A stretch of DNA of 64,000 bases from Edolisoma coerulescens (GCA_013397115.1 VWZW01007201.1:42555-106554); one strand, 5' to 3'. Shown: positions 25,501 to 40,500, counted from the stretch's first letter. Notes: generated by a model not told the origin, from the letters alone. A program made the numbers and translations.

Positions 25501-28500
25501 TGCAGCAGTTCCCTCAATCTAAATTTGGAAGTTAATATTTTTGTCTTCCATATATTGTAATCAAAAATGTGCCAGTTTTTAAATTAATTAACTTGTCATG
25601 TGCATATTGCTTGTGCAGCCAGGCTGTCCTCCAAATTGAGAGCTCAATTTAAATTACTGTCATGATACCCTGGAAAGGACTCTTCAATTTTTCACATTTA
25701 TGCTATTTTTCTCCTCCAAAATCTGTGCTGTGCTTTGTCTTCTTGCTAGCAACACTAGAAACGTTACCAACTGTGCAAACAAAGTGGTGGGATTTTCTCT
25801 TTTCCCAAAACTATCAGCTGGCAGATTGTTATCGGGTTTAAATTGGAGAGACGTTGTTTTTGCTGAATGTTCATGACCTCTTGCTTCTTGGCATTTCAGA
25901 CTGGAATTAAATATAATGCATAATGATACCCCATCACATGCTGTTTCAAGGCAAAATAAATAATTCTGTATGGAGTCCAAAGTAAATAAATCCTCCCTTC
26001 TGTGTTGCAGAGAATGCTGAAGTAAAATTCAAGGATTTTGTAACATCCATGAAGAATATGATCTTCTCTGAAGACGAGGCCCGTTGTGTAGTGGAGGTGT
26101 TAAAGGAAAAATCCGGTGCAATTCATGATTTCTTGCAAAAGGTGAATGACTGTGGGGTGTGGGGGGCAGACAAAACTTATTAAACAAACAGAGAGTGGAA
26201 GAGCTGCTGTCAGATTAACTCTGTCAACGTTCTCTTGTGATCTGGGCAGTCTGTCTTTGGAAGACTCCCTCCAGCTGCTCTGTGCTTGCCTTGCATGCAG
26301 GAATGAGGTTTCAGATGCCTTTGTGCTGCCATCTGCCATCCCAGGGGTGGCTCTGGCCACTTGGAAAGAGCAGGCATGGCCATGGAGAACAAGGAATACA
26401 GCAGGAATGCTGCTGCTGACGTGTCGGCATGGGGAAGGATGGCTGGGGACTTTCGGGAGTGATCTTTCCCAAATGTGTGAATAGGATAAGCTGTGGGAGA
26501 AATTCCAAACAAGCTGCTGTGGCTGTGCACTTGATCAGCTAATTCTGTGTTTTGCAAGTCTACACAATGCAGTCTGACTTCTTTGGATATTTTTCATAGG
26601 ACTGTAGGGCAATTCAGGTTTGGAAGGGACCTCAAGGGGTTTGGAGTCCAGCCTCCTACTCTGGGCAGGACCAGTTCTGAGGTCAGCCCACACTGCTCAG
26701 GGCTTTATCCAGTCTGGATGTCTTGAAGACATCGGGGAATGGGACTGCAAAACCCATCTGGGCAACCTGTGCCAGTGCTTGGCAGTTCTTTTTAATTCTT
26801 GTAGTCAAGACAGAAGAGAATGGTGTCCACCAATGCCTTATCAATACAGAATCACACAATCCATGGGGCTGGAAGGGAACTCTGGAGGCCATCCAGTCCA
26901 AGCCCCTGGCCAAGGCAGGGTCACCTGGAGCAGGTGACACAGAAAGGTGGATTTGGAATGTCTCCAGAGAGGGAAACTCCACCCCTTCCCTGGGCAGCTG
27001 TTCCAGGGCTCTGCCCATTCCAGGGAAAGCAGCTCTTCCTCATGTTGAGGTGGAACTTGTTGTGTTTTAGTTTGTGGCCATTGCTGCCCGTCCTGTTGCT
27101 GGGCACACACCTACTCCTCCCTGCCATGACTCACTGTGGGTGTCACTTTGTGCTTGTCACATCCTGAGTGTCACTCTGGGACTCTTGCAATCCTGTGTTC
27201 CTCTGCAGACACGGTACCAGAGCAGAAATGCAGAACTGGCTTCGTGTCAGCCCAGATAATGCAATATATCAGCATGATAACACAGTTTGAGCTGGGAGGG
27301 GGGCTTCAGGAGGTTGTGCAGTCCAGCAGCCTGCTCAGAACAGGTCCAACACTGAATTCTGAGCAAGTTGCTCGGAGATTTGTCCAGTTGCCTTGAAAAC
27401 CTCCAAGGACAAAACCCAGTAGTGCTACGCTTGGAATGGTGTTGCCTGTTCTAGCAGCCACCCTGCTTGCTGGTTTTTTTTTTTTTTAAAGGAAGGTTTG
27501 GTGTTAAAGCTGAACCTTTAGGATGCAAATGAGTTTCTGGGTTTGTATACAACAAAAAAATGTAGGTTTCTGTAGGTGGAAGTGTGAACAGTGTTCTCCC
27601 TGTAGCTCATGCCAGTCACTGACAGTGTGTTTGTACTGTAGGCCTGCACATTACCACTAAAGGAGAATTTCCAAACAAATTCAGAGTGCATTTGTGGCAC
27701 TGACACTTCTTTGCATCTTCAGTTATCAGACTTCACTGAGTGAAGTCCAAGTAGTCCAACCTCCTCCTCGAAGCAGCACCAGCTCTGGGGTCAGCACAGG
27801 CTGCTCAGAGCTTTATCCAGTCTGGCTTGAAACCTTCGAGGACTGAGACTGCACAACCCCTCTGGGCAACCATCATACTTCACTGAGTCAAGTCTGAGCA
27901 CAAACACGTAGAAGTTGTGCTCCTTATTACATTTATTTAATTTGTAGGAGTGTTATGCAGGTGGCAGGACCATGGGTATTGTTCCTCTAGGTCTGTTCCC
28001 TGGAGTATCTCTGAAACTTTGTGTGTCAGTGTGCCGGCAGAAATGTAATTACATCAGCTGGAGGCTCTCCTGGGAAGTGGAAGGAGACACCAGATCAGTG
28101 TTTCCTTTTCCCTTTGAGATGTTTCAAGCAATTACAATTCTTGGATTATACCTGCTTTGAGCGTGGGCTGGACCAGGTGATCTTGGAAGTCCTTCCAGCC
28201 GCAGTTATTGACTGATTCAGTGTCTCTGCATCTTTTCCCATTATTTCTCTTAATGGCTCTTCTTTATTTTCCCCACTGCCACCACAGCAGCTCTTTTGCA
28301 ATGGGAAGCACCTTAAGAGCCCATTTATCCTCTTAATTGGTTTCCATGCTTTGAAAATGCATTTCCTTGCCTGGTGAAACGGGATCCATTAGTGGCAGAA
28401 CTGGGTACCGGTGGTGCCATGCGCGCCGTGCAGATGGAAAATTCGAGGGCAGGAGGGGGTGTTTCCTCCTCTCAGGTTTGCTTTGCTGCCTTTTAGTGTG

Positions 28501-31500
28501 CTGTGCCACTATTTGTGGTTATTTTTATGTCATCCTGCTGCAGGCCAGCAAGGCTGAGACGGCTGCAGCTCTGCACCAGCTCCAGGACAAGGAGAAGATG
28601 CTCGCAGCGATGAAGGAGGAGGCAGCTGTTGCAAAGGAGCAGTGCAAGCAGCTCTCCCAGGTAAACATTGAGGGGTTCATGGGTATAGAGAGGAGCAGGG
28701 GTTTGTAGGACTAGCAGCCAGCAAATAGTGGTTTACTGAGCATATTATAAGTCAAAAGGTGGAGTATTTTTACTGAAAAAGCTTACCAAGGAAAGAAAAC
28801 GTTTGATTTTACAATGTATTTATGCAGAGTTACTTTCCAGTAGTTTTTCCAGAGAGTTCATTTACTGAGACTTGTAAGCTGAGCCTGTTTTTCTTTTCAA
28901 ATGGTTGCTTTAAAAGCACTTCCTTCACCACTGTGAGACTGTTTCATGGATGCAAATATGAAATGTCTTTCCTGCATTGCAGTTTTGATTTGGTCCATAT
29001 TGTAGCATTCACATGCTTGTAGGCACAACCACAATCAGTTTTCTTCAAGAAGGAAGGTACAGAAAGTGCAGACTGCCTGCTTAGCCCCTGGAGGTGCAGC
29101 TCTGATTGCTTTGGACTTAGAGGGATGCTGATTCATCACTGTCAAAACTAGTTTATGAAAATTTACTTTTTTATAAAGGTTTCAGAGGTAAACAGTTACA
29201 GTAGAACAAATAGTGAGGCAGATATGGACTGAATTTGAGGGTCTTAGGAGAAGGATTTGTGTGTTTTGGCTGGTTTGGAAGCACATGAGCATTAGACTCA
29301 GGAAGGCCATGTTGTGGGACAGAACTTGGGCACAGAAAGATGAGTGGCCAAAGGTAGGAGCAGAGTAGCCAGAGGATGAGGGAGTTTGGGAGCCTTGGGA
29401 GATGGGAAAAAGGGAGTGGGTGTTGTGTGAGGTCCTGGCAGGGCACAGGTAGGTGTGTGTTTGCAGGTAGAATCAGGAGGTTTGGGATAGTCAGTGTGTA
29501 ACCTCGGGGAGAAGGGGCTTGTGATGTGTTTGGAGGGAAAATAGAAACTGCCTCAGGACTACAGAACCAAATTGGAGAGAGGGATCTGCTGCTGAAGAAG
29601 CAGAGGGAATGGAATGGATGAAGGAATCTGGATGTGGGAAATGCAGATGTGGTTGGGGAAAAAACATCTGCGAAGTGGTGCTTGTGAAGGCAAGGCAGGA
29701 GCTGCAGAGAGGTGGGAGTCATTGGGGGTTTTTCCCATCTGGGTTGGGGAAGGGAAAAGCTGGGAGAAAATGGCTAACAGCAAAGTTGCTGCAATGCTGA
29801 AGTATCAGGATAAACAAGGGATAAAGCTCAGCTTGACTGATAAAAGCTCTTATCTTCCAATTAATGTGTTTTTCTTGAAAGCACTGTCAGAAGCTCTAAA
29901 GGTGCTTTAAGGTGCAGAGCTATTCCTGCAGGGATCTTGATAAAGATAATAACTGGAGAGGATAAATGAGAGCAAGAGCTGAGTACCTCAAGACTCAGAG
30001 GTATTTGGCAAAACACAAACTCGGGAAAAGTGAATCTTCCCAGGATCTCTGGTTCTGCCCTGACAGGGTAGCTGGGTTCCTGAGGACTCCAAGTGAATGG
30101 TGGGATTGATGTAGGGATAGAGGAAGCTGCAGTGTGTCCTGGTGCCCTTCTTTTAGTTGCATCTCAATTAAAAATAGCATGGAGAAAGATTTGTGTCAAG
30201 CTGTCTATATTGTATTTGCAGAAGTGGCTTAAAACTGAGTTTGATCTACAAGACAGAATAGCTTTTATTTAAACTAAAAGGTGAAAAAAACTATAATTAC
30301 TCTGAAGAGATGGAGGGTATTCAGGCTAGTAATTTAGAGCACTTAAATTATGTCAGGGCTCTGGCACTGTTAGGAGCTGTGTGGCTGGAAACACCTGAAG
30401 CTGGGGTGGTACAAATTCCTATTTGTGTGATGGGAGCTGCTGAAAGCTGCACTTAATGTTTTTGCTTACTACAGCAAGTGCATTTATATTGCAGAGGAGC
30501 AGCTCTGTGGATTTCTCAGGTGTCTGGGTTGAATTACTGGCTAATAAAAGATTAAAAAGCAATGTGTATTTTCATCTGAAAGCTATAATATGGCATCATG
30601 CTGGTGGGATTCAGGGCTTCTCTGGCCTTTGTAGTGCACTAATAGCCCATCTCCTGTGGCAAAGCTGTTGGCTTTGCAAGCTGCTACAAAGCAATTATAT
30701 TGCTCTAAAGTGCTCTGTTTTGCCATGGTGCTTTACCTGTGTTCTTCCATTTTGCTAAAATTGGGATGAAAATCTAAACTCTGCCCTCTGTGATACCCAT
30801 GGTTTTACTTGTTAGAACTCTGATTTGGCCAGACTTGATAGAAAAAAAGACTCCCATCTCTTCCGAGACAACAGAAGATCAGTGCTTAAATTAAACTTCT
30901 TAATAAATGTGAGATTTATGATGATTTAGGATCAGCATAAAGTTTTGGAAGCTTGGTCTAATACTGTAGATTTGCTGAGTGGAGATCGACGCTGACTTTG
31001 GTTTTGATGCACGCTTGCTGCATTTTTAGTTATCTCAAAGACCCTTAGCCTTTAGAAAGGAGCCGTGGATGACCTGTTTCCCTTTCCCTGTCACTTCCCA
31101 CCCAAGGAGCTGGTTGCAGAGAAGGAGAGGAATGGTTTGCTCACGGCCAAGATGCGAGAGCGCATCAACGCGCTGGAGAAGGAGCACGGCACCTTCCAGA
31201 GCAAAATACACGTCGGCTTCCAAGAGTGTCAGCAGATGAAGATCAAGGTAAATGCTTTGCCAAAACTGCTGGAGTTGATGCTCATGCCACAAGCAGATTG
31301 ATGCTGAGAAATCATTGCAAAACTTGGTGGCAGTTTCCTGACTTAAAAGAAAGACCAGGTGACTTTTGTGGTGTGTAAAGCCCAGTGCTGGCCGGGCAGC
31401 TGGTCCCTGATCTAGTTATTTTTCCTTGCTGGTGTTCTGCTGAAATGTTATTCAATTAAAGTGTAAAATCTAATTGAAATACTCAGCTTAAGGGAGCCAC

Positions 31501-34500
31501 TAATGCTGATGATCATTTACCAGCAGATAAATGTCTCTAAGATGATAGTACAGAGTGACAATGTAGCATAATACACATGAAATATCATTGCCTGGGGGAG
31601 TGCTTTGCTGGAAATATTTGAAGAGCAGACACTTGTATTTTTTTAAGACCCTTGTTACTTTCTGTTGTAGTTGCTTTATGGAGTGACCTTAGAAGGGTTT
31701 GTTTCGTCAGATTAAAAAGTTTAACTTAGGTTTTTCTAAGGAAAATGGCCCTTCTTATACCAGTTTAACTGCTTAGATTTCATTCTAGTAGGGTTTTTTT
31801 TCTGTATGGATGTCACAGCATTGAGCCCAACATGTGAACTTCCCAACTCTGATGTTGTATCTTCTGTCTTTGCACTTTGGAGAGTAGCATCTCTGCTGTT
31901 TTGGAGCAGGGGAAACTTCTTTGGAACTTGTGTAAATAACTGGACAACAAGAGGGTCTTGCTGCTGGCTGGGGACGGGGAAGGAGACCTGGGCATGCCTG
32001 GGAGGCTTTAGCAAGTGCTGCTGTGCCAGGCTGAGCTGGAGAAAGGAAACAAAAAAGATCCAGTGCTCCGGTCCTGCTCCCTCTGCTGATGTGCTGCAGC
32101 ATGGCAGAGGAGCTGAAAATGGTCACAGCTTCCAGTTGTGTGGGGTTTGTGCCCCTGCTTCTCTTGTTGGCATTAAAGAACAAAATAGGCCAGGAAAAGA
32201 ACCCCCCAATAAATGTCCAAGGCCCAGCTTGTTACGTTTGTTGGCGCAGAGCTGGAGGTGGCTGCCCTACAGGGGACTGCCCTGCTGCTGTGGTTGTTAC
32301 ACAAACATTTATTTGGATTTTTTAATGTAAGAAATGCTCATTGATGAATCAGCCACTTGATGAAGCTGGGTCTTGGAATGGTGTCAGCCATATCTACAGA
32401 CTGGCACTGATAAAGGAAGAGTGCTGTGTGTGCCTGAGGATTTTCAGAGCAGACTTTTGGGCTCCAAGACCAGCTCTGCTCTTGTCTGCATATGCAGAGT
32501 CCATTTTTTCCCCTTTGAATCCTGTCTTTTGGTTTTGTTCACACTATTCTGAACCTTGGATTATCAGGGCTTCTTTCTGCCTGAGTTTGGAACCTTGCTG
32601 AAAATCAGAATATTAGATGAGGCAGAATATTAGCCTTTTGCAGTTTGCATGCTGTAATCAGTGTATTGTTAGTTATTTGTTACTTTCCCTGCTTTGTTTA
32701 AAGGCTTTGTAAACTTCTAATAATAATTCACAGCACGTTTGTTTTATTTCCCTTTGGAAAAGTAACATATTGATATCCAGTTATTGATAAATATCTCAAG
32801 TTGTGTAGCTGAGCAATTGGTATTCTGAGTAACACTTATGTAGCCTTTTAAACAATAAAAAAGGTTGCCTTGATAAACAGGTTGATGCACTGATATAAAA
32901 GGAAACCTGGGCTTTGGTTTGAGCACGAGGGTCTCAGTAGCACAGTTTAATTTAAGAGGTGGTGTGTGAGGAAGGAACAAAGCTCCCCATCTCCCAAAAA
33001 ATCCACTTAGTTTTATTTACTGAAACTACTGTGGTATCTTACCTACTGCTACAAGCTGTTTTTTTTCTTTTTATTGCTCCTTAGCTTAATCTTTTACGGA
33101 ATTGATCTTTGTTTCCCCATCAGTTCCAGCAGCTCCGTGAGCAGATGGAGGCAGAAATAAGCCACCTGAAGCAGGAAAATGGTATCCTGAGAGATGCTGT
33201 CAGCACTTCCACCAATCAAATGGAGAGCAAGTATGTTGGCAGCTACTTGGAACTCTGTGGTTTTGAGCCTCCTCTGAAGAGTTGTTCTGGCTTCTCCTTT
33301 TGTTTCCAAGTCCTCGGCTGTCTCTGAATTAGTGGTTAAGCTGGGAACACAAATACTTTGGGCTGGACAGGTAGCTGGTGGTGTTTGCATTGAGTCAGGG
33401 CTTTCAGAACAAATAATTACCATTTTTCAACTTGAAGCCTGAGCTTTTAGGCCGTGGTGCTGAGGCTTTGAAGAGAAAAGTGCAGCGGTGCTCAGGCACA
33501 GTTACTGTTTTTGGCAGGGTATGTATTCTTCCCCTGAGGCTTTAGGAGAGGTGCTGATTGTGACCTTTTGGGAGAACAGCAGCTCTAAACTTAGAGATCA
33601 GCATCAATACCCTGCAGTTACTGGTACTGCTGGGGTGGCACTTGGATTTATCTGCTGGTGGTGTAAATGTTTGGAGAAACAAAAAAGGTATCTCCAAGTT
33701 TTGTCTTTTGTGAGTTATAACTTGGGCTGCCCCATAGCTGCTCCTTTTGTCCATTGTGGTATTTTCTGAGCAGCCTGGTAAGGTGTGTAGAAGACAAAAC
33801 TGACACGATGTCCACTCTCAGATATTTGTTACTGTTGGAGGCTGCAATGTCAAGTGCTCAGAGAAGGGTGTGGAACGCTGGTTTTAGGGGTCCTGTTCAT
33901 TTAAATGAAGCATCATTATCTTTTAGACAGTTATCCTGAAAAGGCCTTAATTCAAGCAAACTTGAGATAAAAATGAAGTGCTTTTTACTTGCTTAGGCAC
34001 AAAGGGGAGCCTCTTAAAATTCTTCCCTTGGGCTGAACAAATGCATCTCCTCTCCCTGCTGAGAAAGTGCATCAGATACCTCCATAAGTTAATAGTCAGG
34101 TCAAGGCCAGGAGGCATCAAATAGTCTGAAGAAATGTGTGCAGTTAGTAGTCCAGGAGGAATAGTCCTGAGCAAGCCTGAGATCAATAATCCTTTATGGG
34201 AAGAGGAAAAGAATGTGAATTTCGATGCGAGACCTTTCCTTATGCTGAGCCTCTTTAGTTTACATCAGCCTGCCCAAATCATGCCAGTCTACTTGCAGAC
34301 CTCTTGAAGGAACTGATGCTTGTGGCTTCTTGCTGACCTTTTGTTTCTGACCCTGGGTTGTAGCTACTGACTTGTGCTGATGGCCAGGAGTGATGTGTTT
34401 TGCTGCTGTGGCCAGGAGTACCTCACCCTCATCCCTTTTTGGGAGGGGAGAAAACACCCCCAGACCCACCCTGTACAGCCCTTTGGTTGCAAATATAGGA

Positions 34501-37500
34501 CTTTTGAGTAGCTGCTGTTGTGGCCTTTGCTTGCTGTAGAAAAGCCCTGTGGAAATGTTTGTTTGCAGGCAGTCGGCCGAGCTGAACAAGCTGCGCCAGG
34601 ACTACGCCAGGCTGATGAACGAGCTGGGGGAGAAGAGCAGCAAACTGCAGCAAGAGGAGCTCCAGAAGAAGAATGCAGAGCAGGCAGTGGCTCAGCTGAA
34701 GGTGCCTGGGGTTTTCTCTGCCTGTCAGGTTGTGCTCAGGGTTTTTATCTGAGCTGGGACGTGAGGCGTGTGGGAATTGCTTTAGCTGCTTGTTTCAGAT
34801 GGGGCCGAGCCAGCCTAGGGGTTTATTTAATGTTTTTATTCAGTGCACTGGGTTTTGAGTGATTACAGACCTCCCTGTGAAGTGAGACTTACCTTCCAGG
34901 TAAATATCTTTTCAACATCACCAGTTTAGCTTTTTACTTTGCTTTCTGTGAGAGTACAATTCCAACAAGAGTTGATGCTTCGGAGCCATTCATCCAGATG
35001 GCATTGTCCTTGTGTGGTTTTTATTTGAAGCTATGTGCTTTTGCTTAAAGGTATGCTTAATTTTTTAAATAAATATACTTTTTAAAGAGTTCAAATGTAA
35101 GTGGAATGGCTTCTGGATGAATCTCTTCCCATTTCTTTGGAAGAAAAAGTCTTTTGCTTTTTTTTTTATTTTTTTAGAAGAGAGAGTGTTTTCAGGTGAG
35201 AATGCCAATCCAGAGCTCGTTATTTCTTTAATATTTGCAATTAAATCTTACATACCAGAAGTTCTCCCTGCCTTTTGCCCTGGCAGGTGCAGAATTGGTA
35301 TCTAGAGTTGAGATGTTTTAATTACTGGATGCAGATTTATGTGATGCTTGGCTGGTCTGGCTTCTGGTGTTAATTCTGAACTACCAGGGCAAAGATGCTG
35401 CGTTTTCATATTACAGAAACCATTCTGTTAAGAGCCTGTAATGAAATCCTGTTTGCAATTTGCCTTTCAAATTAATAGGCTAAACTAGTCTAGGAGGAGG
35501 ATTACAGAGCACTCTGTCTCAGACGTGCCCTAATGGAAACAAGAAACAATTTCACTTCATTGCCATGTTTTGGGAATAGCACTGAGGAGAAGCACTGTGA
35601 ATGCTTCAAAAATAAATTAAAGGTTAGACTTCTTTTCATCAACTCTTTCTTCAATGGGAAAGGTCCAGCAGCAGGAAGCAGAGAGAAGATGGGAAGAAAT
35701 CCAGGCTTATCTCAGGAAAAGAACAGCAGAACATGAAGCAGCACAGCAAGGCACGTATCACAGAATTCCCAAATAATGCTTACTGCAGTGAACTGGCTGT
35801 TGCCATTTGTAAAAAAAAGGGCATTATTGAGTAAATGTCTTAAATAAAGCTCAGGTGGAGTGCTTCAGCACCCTGGGGGAAGTGTGTGTTGGGATCCCTG
35901 GTAGTCTGAATGCTGCTGGGGGAGCTGAACCTTGGCTTGTTGGCGTGAGGCTCCTAATCAGCCTCCCTGTTTACAGTGAAAATGATTTCCCCCAAAGTTA
36001 AATATTGACTTCTGAATTAAAATCCTGACATTTCTGCTGCAGATGTGCAGAATAAGCTTGTGGCCAAAGACAATGAAATCCAGAGCTTGCACAGTAAACT
36101 TACTGATACAATGGTGTCAAAACAGCAGCTGGAGCAGAGGATGCTGCAGTTATTGGAGGCTGAGCAAAAGAGAGCTTCTGAGGAGGACTCCATGCAAATG
36201 CAGGTGCAGGTACTATTGCCCAAGTGTTTTAAGGGTTTGGGGTTTTTCCTCTCACTTTCTGCCTGTGAAACCCAGAAATATCCCTGAAATGCTGCTTTAG
36301 TAAAGCTCTCCCGCTGAATAAAGGATGGAAGAACTCTGCTTATGAAGTGAGACCTTGTGTGCTGTGCTGTGAGGAGGTGTGGGGCCACCTCACACCTGAG
36401 AAGCACTTGGGGCAAGTCAGGAAAAGGTGCTGACCCCATTTCCTAAGCTGTGAAGTGATCCATGGTCTGGGGAACACCCTGGGAGAGCAGCCATGAACCT
36501 TTGATGTTTGTGTGATCTCCTGGCATCAGGTGGTGAGAGGCAGGGTGGACATAACTCTTGAGGGCTTCAGGGAAACCAAGTGGATTATGGTGGAGCAGGG
36601 AATACTTTTCCTTGATACAGAACAGGTTCTGGTGTTTCCACTCTAACTGGTTGGTTGTAGTGGGGAGGAAAAAAAAAAAGGCATCTTTTGTAAAGTGTCT
36701 GACATGTAAATGCTGAACTGTTCTTACTAACATAATCATGGCTAAAAGCTAATCCTAGCAAAGGTCGAGTAGCTGCAGATCTCAGCCTGCTTTTCTTTCT
36801 GTGCTCTCTTACAAGGAGCTGATAGAGCAGAATGATGCTTTGAATGCTCAGCTTCAGAAGTTTCATTCACAAATGGCAGCCCAGGTACAGCATGTTCTCA
36901 GACTTTCTTTTGTAGTCATGACTTGTGAACTTTCATTAAAAGTAAGACTTTTTGTAGCTGGGTATGAGATGTAGTGCTGAAAGCAGAGACTTGTTAGCAT
37001 CCTCTTTTCTAATGTTTCTTAAACTCTGTTAAAACTTTAAGCTTCTCTCTTTCTTTGGGGAAAATCCACTTATTTTCTCCCATAGTGGCTTTCATTTATA
37101 ACTAAAGGGTATAGTACCTTTTTCAGTGTGGTTTTTTTTCTGTAGCTTTGCATGTCTACAATTCTGTCTTGTGGTTCTTTTGGTCTTTCTGCAGTCCTCC
37201 TGTGAACCACCTGATTGTGCTTTTTCCCTTGTGGTAGCTCCTGTATGAAGCTGTCTGTTCGTTTTTGTGCTGATTTCTGTGCAGAAGCAAAAAAAAGATC
37301 ACACCAAAAGCCCACCAAACCTGCACAATGCCTTTCTCAGTTATTTTAATCTTTAACATTTTAGTTTGACTAGTTTTTTTGAGACATTATTTCTGTTGTA
37401 AACGCTGTCTAAAGCCTCAGGATCACTGGAATTGCTTTCATGTAGAGGAGGGGTCACAGAAATCAGCTCAGAAAGGCTTTGGGGGCACAAGCGTGGGTGC

Positions 37501-40500
37501 TGTCTTCTTTTAATCATGAATGTGCTTGATGGAATTTGATTAAACTCGACATCAGGCTGAAAATCTGACTTTGCTTGAAGTGCTTTAACCCACTGGGTGG
37601 GGAGAGTAGTGAGGGAAGAGCCACTCTAGGTTTACAGCATCTTCGTGGCCTGCTCCTCTCATCCCAGTCCTTTAAGGGCTTTGGAAATAAATTCCTAGGA
37701 AAATTTTATTTTTTAGCTCTGAGTTACACAGGCAGGATGTTGGAGGTGTGTGCTTTCCCCAGGTAGCTCCAGCTGGCCATGAAGATTCAGGGAGGTTTTT
37801 CCACCATGGACAATGGGTGTGAAAATGACACTTTGGAGAAGTGAGTTGGGACTGGATCCTGCTCTGGATATCAGGGGTGATGAAACTCTTTTAGTTATTG
37901 AGAGGGACTGGAACTGTGAACATGGAAGCTCTGTCACAGTCTGCAGAGGTCCCTTGAGGCCTTCCTAACCAGTGTGATGGGTCTCTCTTGTCCTGTTGTG
38001 TGTGACAGCACAGGGACAGCCTTTTTCCAGAGGGAAAAATGCCACTTGCTGATTTTATGGTGCTGTTTCTGTTCCCAACACAACTCCTGATGCACTGCGC
38101 AGGGTTTTCCTCTTTTTTTTTTTTTTTTTCTTTTTTTTAATTTGAGTGGTTTTTCAGCAGAATGTCCCATAAAGCACTTAGTTCCTGGGAGGGAAGTGCT
38201 GGTGAGCCCCGTGGCTTGTTTGAATCTAGTGAAGGACAAATAACAGGGGTCTTTTTTCCCCTTCATGTTGCATTAGGCCAGAGGGGAAGGGACATTGGTA
38301 TGTGCTGGTATTCCTTCAATGTTCCTTAGCCAGGAAATAGTTGGAAGCATCCTGTGCCAGTTTAAAATAACCAGACAAATGCTATTCCTGGCTCGCTGTA
38401 GATGAGGATTCTTTGACTTGCTTTACTTCCAGTTATTTGTTTTGATTTTTTTTTTCCTCCTGCAGACCTCAGCTTCAGTCCTGGCAGAAGAACTTCACAA
38501 AGTGTGAGCATCCGTTTCCTCTGGGATTTGGGAGATGTTGGTGGCTTTCAGTGCCTGCCACCTTCCCTCCACTCACGTGCAGAGCTTATGGGAGGGCCCA
38601 GTGGAGGAAATGTTGCTGTCTGTGCTTTTAACTTCTTATGAAATCAACCTGGGGGCTGGAAAACTGCTTCCTATGGATTTCCCTTCCGTGTCTGGCCTCA
38701 GGTTTGGAGTCTGCTGTAGCTCTGAGCTGCAGAGAAAGCAGCATCTCCTCTGTTGTTTACCCCTGCCTGTGTGCAGGGTCAGTGCAGCGTGCAGGAATGT
38801 GCGTGACCGTGAGAATTGTTATTATTTGGGCTGTGGGGCTGTGCCAAGAGGTTTCTCCCTCTGGGAGATGGGGTGGTGGTTGTGTTTCAGAACTAGGGAA
38901 TGTCTCATAAATGTTTTGGCAAGCAGACAACATTTAAAATGGAAAAGCTTTTGGACCCAAAGTGTGTAGTCAGCAGGATTTAGAGTAGGAGCTGGACTAA
39001 AGGGCTAGGGTGTATTTTGGGTTTAGCCTGGTGCTTTCTGCACCGCTTCCATCCAGAAGAGTCTTTTGTCCTGATCTGTCCCTGTTTCTCCCTTGTGCAG
39101 GATTGCAGAGAAGGACAAGCAGATCAAGCAGATGGAGGACTCATTAGGCAATGAACGTGCCAACTTAACCAGCAAGGAGGAAGAGCTCAAGGTATGATAA
39201 AAGCATGTGCCAGCTGATCCAGGGGGAGGCTCGCTGGCTGCAGGTACAAAGTGAAGCCCCCAAGGCTGCTGTCTTTGGGTGTAGAAACAGCCTTTTCAGG
39301 TACAGGTCTGCTCTTCTAGGCAAGGCCAATGCTAGATGCTGGGAAAGCTGTTGATAAGGAAACTTGAGGATTTCCCTGCAAAAAATACCCTGAAATGTCG
39401 CCCTGGGGAGTGAAATACTCTCTGTGTATGAACTGCAAATACATTTCTTTTTCTCCTTCCTTCCTTCAGGTCTTACAGAATATGAACCTCTCCCTGAAAT
39501 CAGAAGTCCAGAAGTTACAGGCTCTGACAAATGAACAGGTAAAGCAGTTGTTTTGATTTTACTCCCTTCCCAGTACCTGTTCTGTCATAAATGCAGGTCT
39601 GTTGGCTTTAAGCCAGCTCAGCTTAAGCACATTAATGGTGTGAGGCTTCCGGATCGGGCTAATATCTGATTCCCTGGAGTTCTCAGAACTGGTGGGAGGA
39701 CTAATTCTTTCCCCTCCTTCACCAGCAAAGTCTTGTACTTGGATATCCAAATTACTGAAGCATTTTGCTTGGTTGGTTTAGATTTTCAGGCACACAGAGT
39801 GCAGGACACTTCACAGGGGTGAACACTGTGAATATGCAGGCCTGGCATTTGCATACAAGATTCATAAACATCCCCCCCAAAAGACCCCTCCCAAAGCACA
39901 CAATCCCCCCTCCCTCACCACAGAGATGTTTTTAGAGCCAAACAAAATGCTGTCCCTCTGTTGCTGCTTTGTGGCCTGTTCATTACACAAGTGGAAATGA
40001 AATGTTTAATTAGAGATAATCCCAGTTGTTAAACGAATCTCTTGGAGATCATCTTCCCTTTGTGTAATTGCATGCTTGTAGATTGGTGTTGTGAAAGTGC
40101 ACGAAGACAAGCTTACCCCTTTCACTCTTGATTTCAGTCATGTGCTGGGAGGCCAAATGACTTGTTCTAGCTTTTTTAATATTGTGGAATGAAAGGTTGA
40201 TTGAATCATGTGATGTATCCTAAGTCTGTGTTAATCCTCTTTATATCTAGGCTGCTGCTGCACATGAGCTGGAAAGGATGCAGAAAAGGTAAATGGCTCT
40301 GGGATTTGATAAACAACGTTTATCAGTCTTTTATGTTCTTTTCAATTATGCTTTTTGTAAGGCTTGGATGAGGACATGTGTTTAACTGTTCTGCTGTGTC
40401 TCAGCATTCACATCAAAGATGACAAAATAAGAACTCTCGAAGATCAGCTTCGAGAAGAACTCACGCAGATTTCAAACACAAAAGAAGAATTCAAGGTAAG

